Made by a program: the position numbers and the translations under genes
The notes under the pieces: generated by a model
The model's database searches: none
Seen by the model: only the letters and a program-made list of their open reading frames with translations
What the model was told of the DNA's origin: nothing
Assembly: GCA_029582165.1 (NCBI GenBank)
Contig: CM055868.1
Location: forward strand, 17,042,391 to 17,106,390
Length of the DNA: 64,000 nucleotides
Reading direction: 5' to 3'
From: Portulaca oleracea
Taxonomy: Eukaryota; Streptophyta; Magnoliopsida; Caryophyllales; Portulacaceae
Shown here: piece by piece, positions 47,912-59,396 of the stretch
How positions within the stretch are numbered: the first letter of the stretch is position 1
Layout of the letters: each line of letters starts with the position of its first letter

Positions 47912-48698
47912 GTGTGGCACTGGTTTGCCTTATTTAGACAAAGGCAAAGCTGAATGCGGTAAATATGATTACCATGGGATTTTTCATCATCGGAGACCTT
48001 GTAATAATTTCCACGTACATCATAGGGGTCGCTTATTTCTTACTTGGAAACCAACTTTGATTTTAATTACCCTAATTCATGTTGGCATCTCATTTATTTA
48101 TTGCGCAATTCATTGTCTAAGTACTGGCTTCAAGTGTTACATTACCTTTATATATGGTTTGACATCCAGTTAGCAATGTGCTCATCTGTGGGAGGCTATA
48201 TAGCATATTCAATCTTTAATGACAAGGCCTTGGTGTCTCCTTGGTGACTGCAATGTTGTGGTATACCCTAAAGATTAAATGAATGGTACTCATATTACAA
48301 TAGGAGAAGTGGATCACATCAAATAATGCAGAGGTCATTGCAACTTACATGAGGCTCACAGTCGCGGAGCAATAGACGTATCCATACCGAAATAGATTGA
48401 GTCCTTATTAATGACGATTAGTTCACTGACACCACTTATACTCGAGTTGAATACTTAATGTAATCCCATTCAAATCATAAAGCAATTCACATCTATCTCC
48501 CGAAGGGTCCCTCTCCCAAGAGCAAATTCCGCTACTTTGACATGGGGGTGCGCGACCCAAATTTGAGCAACATCGTTCAAGGGGGCATTAAGCATTGACC
48601 GCAAGGCTATCATATGTATACCCTTCAACGCGTTCTCAAGAATATCAAGCCCCATCTCAATTTTTTGATTAAGGATGAATATTGTTACATACATTTTC
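47912..48698 (+). pseudogene. LINE C endonuclease and linker
   Basis: The AP-endonuclease would nick the target DNA. After the LTR the text resumes with YDYHGIFHHR, GRLFLTWKPTLILI, CLSTGFKCYITFIYG and, at 48243, GDCNVVVYP, the equivalent of the catalytic GDFN block with Phe changed to Cys. Farther on, in shifted frames, HIYLPKGPSPKSKFRYFDM and TLQRVLKNIKPHLNFLIKDE form the linker before RT. It stops at the TTTTC target of the copia element at 48699 and resumes at 51287. Several stops and frameshifts. Confidence 0.75.
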
Positions 48699-49189
48699 TG
48701 TTGGGTGTGAAGACCAATTTGTTGGGAGTGGAGACCAAATAGGAGAAGGAAAAGATTTTGTTTCCTATTCTACTACAGTTTCCTTTTTTCTGAAGATTTC
48801 CATATTGTTTAGGTTACTGCTATATTGTAACCAAGGTCTCCTTTGTACCCTACTATTATATATAGGGGTCTTGTTCTCCTTATATGATACACCTAGCAAT
48901 TGAGATTGTTTCATCTAATACCACAAGAGATTGACCTGTAATCTGTTCCTGAGGGAGTTGTGTGAGGTTCAACTATGAGTGTTGAGTTCTCTTGTAACTC
49001 TAGGAAGGCTGTGAGAGATTGTGGATGTCTGGGAATCTCTGAAACATTGTTGTAATCCTCTGATAGTGCATCGTTCGTGGTTTTTTTCCCGGTTTGGGTT
49101 TTTCCACATTAATTCCTTGTGTTGAATCTTTATTTATTTTTCTCCCTTATTATTGTTTGTCTGCTAACCACGCCCTGAGAATCCTAACA
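48699..49189 (+). repeat. 5' LTR of copia element 2
   Basis: 491 bp, TGTTGGGTGTGAAG...GAATCCTAACA. TATA at 48856-48865. Confidence 0.95.
48856..48865 (+). promoter_or_regulatory. TATA box of copia element 2
   Basis: TTATATATAG followed by GGGTCTTGTTC, about 160 bp into the LTR, as expected for a U3 promoter. Confidence 0.6.
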
Positions 49190-49191
49190 AC

Positions 49192-49203
49192 TGGTATCAG
49201 AGC
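49192..49203 (+). other. Primer-binding site of copia element 2
   Basis: TGGTATCAGAGC, a perfect match to the initiator-Met tRNA complement, two bases after the LTR. Confidence 0.95.
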
Positions 49204-49241
49204 TTTGGTTGGAGTGTGGTTGATATGTAGACTGAGAAGCA

Positions 49242-50705
49242 ATGGCGGGCGCAATTGTGAAGATTATAGAATTCGATGGGAAAGACTACGTATGGTGGAG
49301 GATGCGCGTTGAGGATGTGCTCCGCCAGCAAAGGTTACATCTTGCGATGGGTGATAAGCCAAAAGAGATGGAACAGAAGGATTGGGAAGAGCTTGATGGT
49401 CAGGCATTCAGTACGGTCAGGTTGACGCTAGCTTAGAACGTGGCTTTCAACGTCAAAGATCAGAAAACGACGAAAGATCTGCTCGAGGCCTTGCAAAACA
49501 CATATGAGAAACCTTCGGCGGTGAACAAGGTATATGTGTTAACGTCGTTTGTTTGAATTTAAGATGCATGGGTCTGGTGATATGCATGATAGTATGAATG
49601 AGTTAAATATGATACTATCAAAACTAACCTCTGTGGGATTTAATTTCGACGATGAGATGATTGCCAATATACTATTAGCTACCCTACCTAAGTCTTGGGA
49701 AAATTTCGTGACTTCTGTAACTTTTTCGACTAAGAAGGGTGAGAAACTAAAGTTTAGGGAAATTAGAGACTTTGTCCAAATGAAATTATTCGTAGGAAAG
49801 ATTTTGATGTGTCTGAGTCTTCGGGGAATGCTTTGATTGTTAGGGGTAGGAGGAATAGTGGGAGTTCGGGTCGGGGTCGATCAAAATCTAGAGGTTGAAA
49901 CATGGAGCAAGTGTTGTGTTGGAACTGTGGTGATAGAGGTCATTTTCATCGGGATTGTCCCAAACCCAGGAAGAGCAATCATAATGACCATGACTCTGTA
50001 TATTCTGTTGAGGATATGGGTGATGTCCTAACTGTTAGTGTTGACAAGTCAGAAAGGAATTGGGTGATAGATTCGGGTGCTTCGTTTCAATCTTTGTCTT
50101 GCTGGGAGGCCTTTAGCAATTTTGTGAGTGGGAGGTTTAGCAGGGTTAGGCTTGCAAACGGTCACAACCTAAAGGTGCTAGGAAGAGGTGATGTGAACAT
50201 TAAAACTTTTAAGGGTGGAACTTGGAGGTTGAAGAATGTTTGGTATGTCCCGGGTCTGACCAAGAACCTTGTATCTGTGAGTCAACTGGATGAGGAAGGG
50301 TTCACAACGACATTTGAAGATGGTCATTGGAGGGTAACGAAAGGATCTCTGATAACTGCAAATGGCAGGAAAAAGGGGAAGCTATATTCTGTCATTGATA
50401 ACTCTAACATGCTGGTTCATGCTCGTCAAAGGCGTGTTAGCTTCTCTGATGAGAGAAAGTTACCAGAAATGAGGAGGTTTCCGGTCGAGGCTACGGGAAC
50501 GGATGGCCAGCCGAGGAACGCATCCGACCTGCACGGGAATTCGACAAGTTCAACGCGAGGTAAAATACCAATCCAAAATTCCCCTAAGTTGTTGACGATG
50601 ATGCGTATGTCGAAGTTGCAGGGGCGTGATCAGTTCAAGTGGGAGCCTGTTGCAAAAAGAGGAGTTGATGGGAGGTCAACTGGGACCTCTGTTGATCTTT
50701 GCTGA
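49242..50705 (+). pseudogene. Copia gag-protease of element 2, nearly intact
   Basis: The ATG at 49242 opens KIIEFDGKDYVWWRMRVEDV, the gag N-terminus. A stop at about 49434 and a frameshift near 49545 separate it from the UBN2 core (FKMHGSGDMHDSMNELNM, LLATLPKSWENFVTSV). Another shift leads to 49902-50705, an open 267-residue stretch. This has a perfect zinc knuckle CWNCGDRGHFHRDC, the protease active site VIDSGASFQSL, and the protease-GAG-pre-integrase block LKNVWYVPGLTKNLVSVSQL. After NASDLHGNSTSS the frame runs into sequence that is 3' untranslated, with no integrase. The same truncation occurs in the element at 35.9-40.2 kb. Gag and protease would make and mature particles. Confidence 0.88.
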
Positions 50706-50793
50706 GTAAGATCGAGATGGATGCACTAGAGGATTCAAGAAGGTGTTGAAGTGGTCGAACACTGCGTCTGCAATTGGTCTTCAAGTGGGAGAT

Positions 50794-51286
50794 TGTTGGG
50801 TGTGAAGACCAATTTGTTGGGAGTGGAGACCAAATAGGAGAAGGAAAAGATTTTGTTTCCTATTCTACTACAGTTTCCTTTTTTCTGAAGATTTCCATAT
50901 TGTTTAGGTTACTACCATATTGTAACCTAGGTCTCCTTTGTACCCTACTAGTATATATAGGGGTCTTGTTCTCCTTATATGATACACCTAGCAATTGAGA
51001 GTGTTTCATCTTATACCACAAGAGATTGACCTGTAATTTGTTCCTGAGGGAGTTCTGTGAGGTTCAACTGTGAGTGTTGAGTTCTAGGTTGTAACTCTAG
51101 GAAGGTTGTGAGAGATTGTGGAGGTCTGGGAATCTCTGAAACACTGTTGTAATCCTCTGATAGTGCATCGTTCGTGGTTTTTTTCCCAGTTTGGGTTTTT
51201 CCACGTTAATTCCTTGTGTTGAATCTTTATTTATTTTTCTCCCTTATTATTCTTTGTCTGTTAACCAAGCCCTGAGAATCCTAACA
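50794..51286 (+). repeat. 3' LTR of copia element 2
   Basis: 493 bp, pairing with 48699-49189; same ends and TATA motif. Confidence 0.95.
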
Positions 51287-52326
51287 TTTTCAACAACTCA
51301 TAGTCAGACAGAACCTTGCACTTGTCCAACAGTTGCTTGATTAGAATAGGACTGATCCCCATTACATTAAGCATGAGGTCAATGCAAACGAGCAATATAA
51401 TAAAATTATGTAGCCCCATTTCTTTTATGTCACGAAATAGTACAATTGAGGTAGTTGTATATGGAGAATCACAAGTCCCTCTATGTTACTTTCACAAACC
51501 AAGATATCAAGGATACCATTTGGTCAATCTCGAATCACAAGTTCCTAGGTCCCAAAAGTGTATGAGATTAAATTGGGAGTTAACTTTTTCGCAGTAATTC
51601 ATGAATTTCAACTTTAGAAAGTTACTGAAGGCCTTAAATGGTACGACCCTCGCACTCATTCCTATGGTGCCTAACCCTTTGACAACGTCCGATGTTAGGC
51701 GAACAACCAGCTTGTTGTTATGTAGTTTAGAAATGTATATCTAAACTTATTACAAAACAAAACAAAATGGTCCTCTTGGATATCATCCATGAGAGTCAAG
51801 CCACTTTTTTAGGAAGAAAACATCTCACCCTAAATATTTGCCTAAAATTGACCTCCAAAAGGCTTTTGACACAATCCATTGGGATTTTATCCAGGAAATA
51901 TTCACCCTCTACAATTTCCTTTGTCACTTCACCAAATGCATCATGACTTATGTTACAATGCCCACTTTCATTGTTAGGAGAATACAAACAATTATGGCTA
52001 TTTTCAAGGGGGCCCCATCTCCCTGTTGTTATTTGTTCTCACCATGAATTATTTATCCCGCTATTTTATAAGAGCTATCATCTATCAAAATTTTTGATTC
52101 TATCCAAAGTGAAAGCAGCTTAAACTAAATCACCTTATTTTCGCCAATGATTTAAATGATCTTCAGCTCAATAGACCCTGATTCGATTTCCATGCACATG
52201 GACACTCTGGAACATTTCAAGGACTATTCTAGTTTAACAACCAACCCCTTGTAATCCACTATTCTCATAGGTGGTGTGTACATAAACAAAAAAGTTGCTA
52301 TTTTGCAATAAACAAGCTTTATAGAG
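51287..52326 (+). pseudogene. LINE C reverse transcriptase, broken
   Basis: Beyond the copia insertion the LINE continues: LALVQQLLD, HEVNANEQYNKIM, then KLLKALNGTTLALIPMVPNP and the RT block PKIDLQKAFDTIHWDFIQEI at 51838. The catalytic motif at 52140 reads FANDLN where FADDLM is expected, so one catalytic aspartate is lost. GGVYINKKVAILQ near 52270-52310 matches the region after the palm. Stops and frameshifts are frequent. The text stops at about 52326 against LTR-like sequence. Confidence 0.8.
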
Positions 52327-53513
52327 GGTTGTTTAGTCACAACATAGTGCAGGTGTAATTGTCGTATCCACAGGGAGTTGGGGCTTCCGAACCTAAGAAT
52401 CTATCGAGCTCTCACCTCTGGGCTTGATGTTTGAGGTTTTGGGTGTTTATTAGACACATGGATTAAAAGATAAAAGAAAAAAACCACAGTAAAAAGATAA
52501 AAAAAAGCTCGAGGGTATTACCGGGCCTCCTAACGAGAGAAAACGGATTGATGAAGAGGTTTAGGAATGATTCATTTGCAAGTTATTCAACACGGGAATT
52601 AGGCGAATGAATTAGCATTTAACCCCTCTTGTCAGAGTTCGAATTTGATGCTTACTCTCTAGATGCTGCCACTATTCCCATAGGGATGGTTTCTAGATAG
52701 CATAATGATCTAATTCTCCTTCTCGGACACTAATCACATGCCAATGTAAATTAGTGTTCAATTAATCCATCCATAACCCTCCAATTCGATGTTGATAGAT
52801 AATCTATCACCTCCTGGCATCAAGAGTATCGACATCTAATGGAGAGGTATGGTAGGAAGTGTTAAACAATTCACTGAATCATCCGAAACCACCCAACCTA
52901 ACCTAAGCATGGATTTCGTAGTTTTAGGAATTATCAGTATTCGATTATCAAGTGTGAGGATTGCCAGAGTGATTAGCATCAATTTCCCACTCCCGAGGGG
53001 TAAATTGATGCATACTTCCAAAAGCTCGTTATCACTCCCATGTGTGACAACCTTTGATAGTATTCGAACACAATCCAAACTAATCAATCAGTTCCAAAAT
53101 CCTTCTTACCAAAGTTAGGATTAGAGACTAATTACTCCTAGCTCTATCTCCAACTCAATGTTTGGGGAAGAATTTATAACCACTCGGCACCAAAATCCTC
53201 CACATTAAGTGGAAATAATGGAAGGAACACTTAATCACCTCATTAATCACCCTAATCTTATTAATCCAAACTTAGTCCCCCTTGTCTAGTTAAAAATTCG
53301 ACTATTGTACTTAAAAGTTATTTGACACATAAAGAAAATGATCCAATCAGTCCAATTTGGGTTTGGCCATCCATTTTCTTGGTTCGGTCCGATCCGAGTC
53401 TAAGGTGAAAGCGGTCTACTCCCGATCTATTATTTAATGAAAATTTGGTTTCCAGGTCAAGCTAATTTGGTCTAGTCCAGTCTGGTCTGGGTTTGGATCA
53501 GTGCAGACCCCTA
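52327..53513. mobile_element. LTR-like debris with a hAT-like end
   Basis: The stretch starts near TGTTTAGTCACAACA and soon shows GTCGTATCCACAGGGAGTTG, text that I associate with Athila-type LTRs. At 53340-53513 motifs such as GGTTCGGTCCGATCC and GTCTAGTCCAGTCTGG lead to a right end that reads TAGGGGTCTGCACTGATCC on the other strand, a hAT-like terminus. No matching left end or duplications were found for either part. Confidence 0.35.
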
Positions 53514-54279
53514 ATTATAGCAGACTATCTTGGGAGATACCTTGGAGAAAGGTCTCCTAAATATTTGTTGTAGTCGCGAGGTTAAAAAATGTGCAACTTT
53601 TCTTTCATCAAATTAAATATGTAACTATAACACATGTTGTATGTGATCTACATATTTAAATATTAGTAATAAACAAATGTACAATTTATTCACAAACAAA
53701 TTTAAGCAACATATCAATAATCTATTATTACCTTCAACTAATAGAAGTAAACTATTCTACTCACAACTATTCAAAAAAGTCAAATTATGCTAATTGCTAA
53801 TGGCTAAATAAGTAGCCCGGGAGTTGAAATAGAATTCAATAAAGGAATCTTACACCCCATGAGAGAGAAGGGGTGTTAGAAGAGAAGTTCTCAAAATCTC
53901 AACCACCTTGTAGAGCAAACATTTACTGAAGTAATCAGTTGACTAGAAAGAAGTTATGATGGGTGGAAACAACTGTAGTAATGGCATCCGTGGCCAACCA
54001 ACAATGGCGTAGAGATTCGAGACGGTGGAAGCACGCCGAAAATCCATAGTTAGAAGGGCGTTAATGAAGTAAGGAGATTTAGAAGAGATTTAGCCAGATT
54101 CGGGAAGTTGAAAGATGCGATTGAAGGGATGGTCCAGCTGTAGGAATCAACGGTGAAATTTGAAGTGGTAAGAGTGTTGAGCAAAAATTCAATAGCATAA
54201 AGTAAAATTGAATAAATTGCCGCACACAATCTCCTGATATATTTTTTGTATATCGGTTTATTATTTTCTTTGAGTACGA
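53514..54279. other. No gene recognised
   Basis: AT-rich. At 53521-53560 a frame reading YLG followed by a proline codon one frame on could be the next LINE C block, but this is too short to claim. The last ~100 bases adjoin the truncated copia gag-protease. Confidence 0.4.
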
Positions 54280-55150
54280 CCCTATCAGCGGAAACATAAA
54301 GGATGCAGTAGAGTCAACTATCCATGACTCTTCAGGATTAGACATACTCAAAATTAGGGCTTCACAAAGGTCTTCTGTAGAGTTGATAGAGTCTCGTTCA
54401 TCATTACCCTTCCCCTTCCTAGGTTTAGGGAAATCCCTCTTAAAATAACCTGTATCACCGCAACCATAGCACACAACATTGCTCATGTACCTAGGCTTTC
54501 CTCTACTCTTGGACTTCAACCGTCCCCTGGAATTATTCAAATTCCTATTGTCCTTCCATCGTAACCCTTGACACTTAAGGCACTTCCCGAAGATTCACCA
54601 CTAGAATTCTTCCTATGAAGACCCTCATTGAGCAGCACAGACTTGACCTCACCAAATTTCATCTTATCAGTACTCTTAGCATGACTAACAACAGTTACAG
54701 TTGTTTCCCAAGAATCAGGCATAGAAGACAACAATATGCAAGCTTTAACATTCTTAGCAAAAATCATCTTTACTGAAGCAAGTGGTGATATATAATATCT
54801 TAGTAAGCTCATTTATATGATCAACCACATCACCATCCTCAGTCATCTTACTACTGGTTAATTTGCAGAACAAATATACCTGATTTGTTGCGCTTGGCTT
54901 CTCATACATCTCCTCCAGTGCCTTCAGCAATTCCTTCGTTGTCTTTTTCTCCATAATGTTAAACCTGATGTTCCGAGCCAATGACGTCCTGATAAGGGAC
55001 ACCGCCTGTCTTTTTCTCCATGGAGTCTGGCTTCTTCTCCAGCAAAGAAAAATGCAGAGACTTCGAATACAGCAGATCCTCAATCTGCAACTTCCAGTAG
55101 ATGAAGTAAGATCTGCCAAATTTCTCGATTTCAAACTTATCTCCCGACAT
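54280..55150 (-). pseudogene. Copia gag-protease of element 3, 3'-truncated
   Basis: The ATG ending at 55150 opens MSGDKFEIEKFGRSYFIYWK and LQIEDLLYSKSL, a copia gag N-terminus, 35 bp after the primer site. The UBN2 core follows in other frames (MYEKPSATNQVYLFCKLTSS, LLSSMPDSWETTVTVV). Then comes a zinc knuckle CYGCGDTGYFKRDF, with His and the last Cys replaced by Tyr and Phe, and the protease start IVDSTASF, with the active-site Gly replaced by Thr. The homology ends near 54285. No 3' LTR was found, so the element is cut short. It is a different subfamily from elements 1 and 2. Confidence 0.82.
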
Positions 55151-55185
55151 TGTTTGAAAGTGAGTTCTCTTTCAGCAACCTGCAA

Positions 55186-55197
55186 GCTCTCATACCA
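55186..55197 (-). other. Primer-binding site of copia element 3
   Basis: TGGTATGAGAGC on the minus strand, one change from the initiator-Met complement, two bases from the LTR. Confidence 0.8.
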
Positions 55198-55199
55198 GT

Positions 55200-55908
55200 T
55201 GTTAGGATCGAAGAGCACTCAAGCAACAACAAACAGTAGGAAATAATAGCGGAAAAGAAATCAGAAATTGACACCAGAGGTTTAACGTGGTAAAAAACCC
55301 AAAGTGGAAAAAAAACCACAAAATCGATGCACTAGTAATATGAGGATTACAATTGCACAGGTTTTGTTTCTCTCTATCTCATTTGATCCCAATCGGATTC
55401 AGGATACTGGGATACTCTCTAGGATACATCATAAGGAGAAACTAGAGCCAAATATATACTAGAGAGTACAAGGGTAACCTCGGTTACAATATAGCAATAA
55501 CCTAGAAAACTATCCGCCGCACACGAGTTGGGCTTCAGACGCGAGCATGGCCCAAGTTGAGCGCTGGTAGCGACACATCGGCGCGGGTAGCGTGCGTCTA
55601 TTCTTCACGTCTATGAGGGACGCGCCCAGCGTCCAGTTCCCGCGAGCATCATTTGTGTCGAAGACGACGAGCGTCAACGCTACCAGCATCAAGAAGACAC
55701 GCCCAGCGTCTGAACTCCTCTGCCTCTAATTGAGGCGCTGGTGGTGTCATCAATCGGTGCTGGTGGTGCCTAAAGGCGCTGGTGGTGCCTAAAGGCATTG
55801 GTGGCGCCCCGAAGACGTTAGTGGCGTCTCACTTCTTCGTCTCTCCCCTTCTTCCTCGTTTTCCCATTTTGCTTCCTCCTTCTCCTCATTTGGTCTCCAC
55901 ACCCAACA
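55200..55908 (-). repeat. 5' LTR of copia element 3
   Basis: 709 bp, TGTTAGGATCGAAG...CACACCCAACA in plus-strand reading. The right half (55510-55840) is GC-rich with short repeats of GGCGCTGGTGGTGCC and CGCGCCCAGCGT type, unlike its surroundings. Confidence 0.75.
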
Positions 55909-55919
55909 CCTGGGACTTT

Positions 55920-56900
55920 TTATTTGGATCAAGTTAAGTCCATTTGACGAACTAGGGATTTGGAAGGTATAAATTTGTGGTGTTTTGGATTTAATCTGTT
56001 TTGGTTACAAAACGATATATTATGTAACCGTAGGCTATATAAATTTGACATTTGGCTTTTTAGGAAAGAGAGGGAAATTTATGAGCTAGGATTTGTGTAT
56101 GGGTCGGGTTTGGTCTATTTGACGGACTTGAAATTTAGAACGGATAATTTTGTGGGACCTGTATTTGGCCTGTTCAGGTTATGAGAAAGATATTATGTAA
56201 CCAAATGTCGTATAAACTTGAAATACGACCCTTTATGACAGTGAAAAAACTAAGAGCTTGAACTTTGTGTTTAGCTCAGGTTGGTCTATCAAAAGGACTT
56301 AAAATATAATGGGAAACCTTGTATCAGAGTTAACTTGTTTATTTTGTTGTCACATGAAAATGTTTCATAACCACTTGGCTCATGTTTTGGTTACAGGAAG
56401 ACGTTTTATAATCACAAGTTAGAAAACCTTGAAATTTGGCCTTGTTAGCAAACGACGGAAATATTTGCAAGATTAGACTTTTCGTCTGACACGTGTTTAG
56501 TCCGTTTAGCGGACTTGAGATTTGACAAGAAACCCGTAACGAGGTTTTCTTGTCTTAGTTACAGGAAGACATTTTGTTGTTACAAGTTATATAATCTTGA
56601 AACATGACACCTTTAAGAGTGGGGAAAATTTGTAAGGTCGGATATTTGTAATGGGTTTGGTTTTTGGTCCATTTGGCGGACTTAGATATGCGACAGGCGG
56701 ACCCGTATATTTGGTGAGTTTGGCCTGTTTATTTGATTAGGTAACATATAATATGCAACTTAGGCTAGGGTTGAAAATAGACATGTTAGATTTTTTGTGA
56801 GCTTGGATATTTTCATTTGGCTCGAATTTGGTCCGCTTGGAGGACTTGGAAATTTGACAAGGTCGGTTGACATTTTTGTGCAACACGTAACTTAACAATG
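55920..56900. repeat. Diverged tandem repeat, ~170 bp unit, ~6 copies
   Basis: The block GGTTTGGTCCATTTGGCGGA with CTTGAAATTTGACA returns near 55935, 56107, 56280, 56496, 56668 and 56830, at spacings of about 162-216 bp. Other shared blocks are GTTACAGGAAGACATTTT and GGGAAATTTGTGAGCTTGGA. The short open frame at 55960-56184 is within it and is not a gene. Confidence 0.8.
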
Positions 56901-56939
56901 TATTATTTGCCCCTCACAAAAAATAAAAGGACTCCAATA

Positions 56940-57296
56940 TCAACCTAAAAATATAATTTTAAAATTTTGGGATTTGTGACTAAAGCCGAAATATTTAATC
57001 GATTTTCCTACGTACCATTAATGGATCAAATCTACGTAGTTCTTGGCCAAATTTGACTCGAAATATAATTTTACGGGGATTCTAAATTTATGACTGAATC
57101 CGAAACAATTTAACGTCGGGTTTCCTACGTACCCTTAATGGGATCAAGCCAACGTAGTTCTAGACCAAATTTGTCTCGAGATATAATTTTACGAGGATTT
57201 TGAATTTGTGACTGAACCCAGAAAAATTTAACGTCGGGTTTCCTACGTACCCTTGAAGGGATCAAGTCAACGTAGTTCTAGACCAAATTTGTCAAA
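56940..57296. repeat. Tandem repeat, ~118 bp unit, 3 copies
   Basis: Units end at about 57053, 57172 and 57290 with CGTAGTTCTAGACCAAATTT and share TTTCCTACGTACCCTTAATG. The second and third units are very similar. The CCTACGTACC text is reminiscent of LTR or leader regions of Tat-type elements. Confidence 0.9.
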
Positions 57297-57889
57297 CTAG
57301 TCTAGTATAGCCCAAATATACCCACAAGACTCACACTATCCTTTAATTTTTATTATCATTATTTTTTGTTTGGCCGAATCTCATTACCCTTTAATTACTT
57401 TCATAGAAGCAATTTGGCCACCAAGAAAAAATACAACACCACATATTTTGCAGCTTTATGCCTTTGATTTATTTTCAAAAGGCATCAATCCTTTTTTAAC
57501 CTCAGGAGTCTATGACCATTTTTGAAGCCATGTACACTATATAGATTCATTCTGAATTGCATGCAACTTTAGCTGTCAGGCACGCAAAGCTTTAACTCTT
57601 GTTGTGAAAAAGGAATTCATCGTGGGTACCCATTATGTATTGATCCAACTCATTTCAGAGTTTGTTCGGTCGAAACAAACTTCAAATATTGCTCCCAGCC
57701 CTTCTTAGATTTAATCAATAGAAAAATAGAGTAGGATATAAGTTTATTTATTCTCACTCTCCGTTTCATCATGTCATATGATGGGACTTTTATGGGTGTT
57801 TATACGCTAGCTAAGACATGAATGCTTCATATTTTAGTAGGCCCTAGGTTGCGGTGGTTTCGGCTAGAACTGTGGCATCGAGTGACCCA
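57297..57889. other. No gene recognised
   Basis: A single-copy-looking AT-rich stretch. No domain, terminal repeat or array was seen. Confidence 0.45.
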
Positions 57890-58110
57890 AAATTATGGGT
57901 CTTTGCAAAATCGGGATCCGTAAGAATCCATTTTTTTTGGGTCTTTACAAACCCAGGGTTCCTGATAATCCATTTTTATGGGTCTTTACAAACCGGAATT
58001 CCTAAGATCCCATTTTTATGGTTCCGCAAGGAGCCGAGATCCGCAAGGATCCGAGTTTTATGAATCCACTAGGATTCCGAACCCATCAGGATCCATAGTT
58101 TATAATTTCT
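57890..58110. repeat. Minisatellite, ~41 bp unit, ~5 copies
   Basis: The unit is roughly GGGTCTTTACAAACC, GGATTCCTAAGATCC, CATTTTTAT. The first three units are clear (57896-58019) and the last two are diverged. GGATCC-type hexamers recur. Short open frames here are by-products of the periodic sequence. Confidence 0.85.
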
Positions 58111-58469
58111 GGCAAGGCATCAGTGTTTCGAAGGACCCAGTTTTTATGATTCTAGCAAGAATTAGGGTTGTTTGGTGTGCATAACTGACGGTTCTGGTAG
58201 GACCCAGGCTTGCTTTGTAGGCACGACATGGGTTAGAGTTGAAGTAGCCAATTTGTTGGCTGCCAATTGAAGGGGCGAAGTTTTTGTTACTGAGATTGGC
58301 TTGGGAGTTTAGCCATGGAAGGGTTGTAAACTTAGAGAGAGAGAGAAGGAGGGGTGATCAAAGAAGAAGAAGTACAATTCAGAGGAATCCCATTTGGCGT
58401 AATTTTGATACCTTTGAAGTTGTATGTTCACAACTCTAAATTTCACGGTATTTATCAGGGTTTTTTGTG

Positions 58470-59025
58470 GGGTTTTTTGCTTTTTGGACCCCGAACTTCG
58501 CGGGTATTTATTTTCTGGACCCCCATATTTCAAATTTTATATTTTGGACCCTATACTTTGTCTCCGACAACAATATGAACCCTATGCTTTGTCTCCGGCA
58601 ACAATATGGACCCCCATATTTCAAAGCCATTATCGAATTTTTTTTCTTTCGAAAATTTTCCAGCTGCAACTTGTTCTTCCTCTTCTTGCACGATTTCCAA
58701 CCCACATATGAGCACAAATTTGCCAAAAAAGTTACCAAAAGTTACCAAAATTTAATTTTTACCATACTGTTTTTTACCCATGAATTTTACACACTCTTAG
58801 CTGTCAAAGTCTGGTCAATTTCAAAACAACAGTCAAAAGAAGGAAAAAATGATAAAAGGCCAAATTGGGAAATTTAGGCAACAATTAGGTCATCGCCGGA
58901 GTCAAACATAACTTTGGGCCACAATTTTTGGGTCCACAAAGTATAGTGTCCAAAATATAAACTTTAAAATATGGAGGTCCAGAAAATAAATACCCCAAAG
59001 TTCGGGTTCCTAAAAGCAAAAAACC
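58470..59025. mobile_element. Foldback/MITE element, 556 bp
   Basis: The arms of about 100 bp begin GGGTTTTTTGCTTTTTGGAC and end in the complement GCAAAAAACCC, with roughly 85-90% identity by eye and repeated GGACCC-type text. TTTGTG lies directly on both sides (58464-58469, 59026-59031), shorter than the 9 bp of a MULE and 8 bp of a hAT. The family is unresolved. No gene. Confidence 0.75.
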
Positions 59026-59396
59026 CTTTGTGTCCTTTTTTGTTCTTCCACTATCTTCTTCTATCCAATTCCCTCTCCTATTTCTTCACCCAGTGTTTTG
59101 ACAAAGTCCGCAAGTCAACCTACTTCCCTTGTTTTATACCAAACATGAGCAGTTATACATTATTTGCAGTTAAAGAATTGCCCTGGAATCATGGAGAACA
59201 TGCATGACCCTATATATTAACTGCTCTTTGTCCTTTTCCGAAGCTAACTGTCATCTTTTTATTAATTTTAATGATAATTGAAATTTCAGAATTAGCCCAC
59301 TCATCAATTGCCCTTGTCCGTTTACAAGCTAAAGACCCCCAAAAAAAAAATTCAACTGTCACCTCATTGATTCAGTGATAACTTGGAACTTAATAT

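Larger units (their letters stand above)
48699..51286 (+). mobile_element. Ty1/copia element 2, two LTRs, gag-protease only
   Basis: LTRs at 48699-49189 and 50794-51286, flanked by the 5 bp duplication TTTTC (48694-48698, 51287-51291). The primer site, gag-protease and polypurine tract (CAAGTGGGAGATTG, 50782-50793) are in order. The interior is only about 1.6 kb. There is no integrase, RT or RNase H, so movement would need enzymes from another copy. By eye the LTRs differ at about 17 positions plus one small indel, about 3.5%, so the insertion is fairly recent. It splits the LINE between linker and RT. Confidence 0.93.

Noticed and set aside
58309..58877. Overlapping frames of up to 136 codons around 58.5 kb
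   Set aside because: They span the arm of a foldback element and show no domain on either strand.
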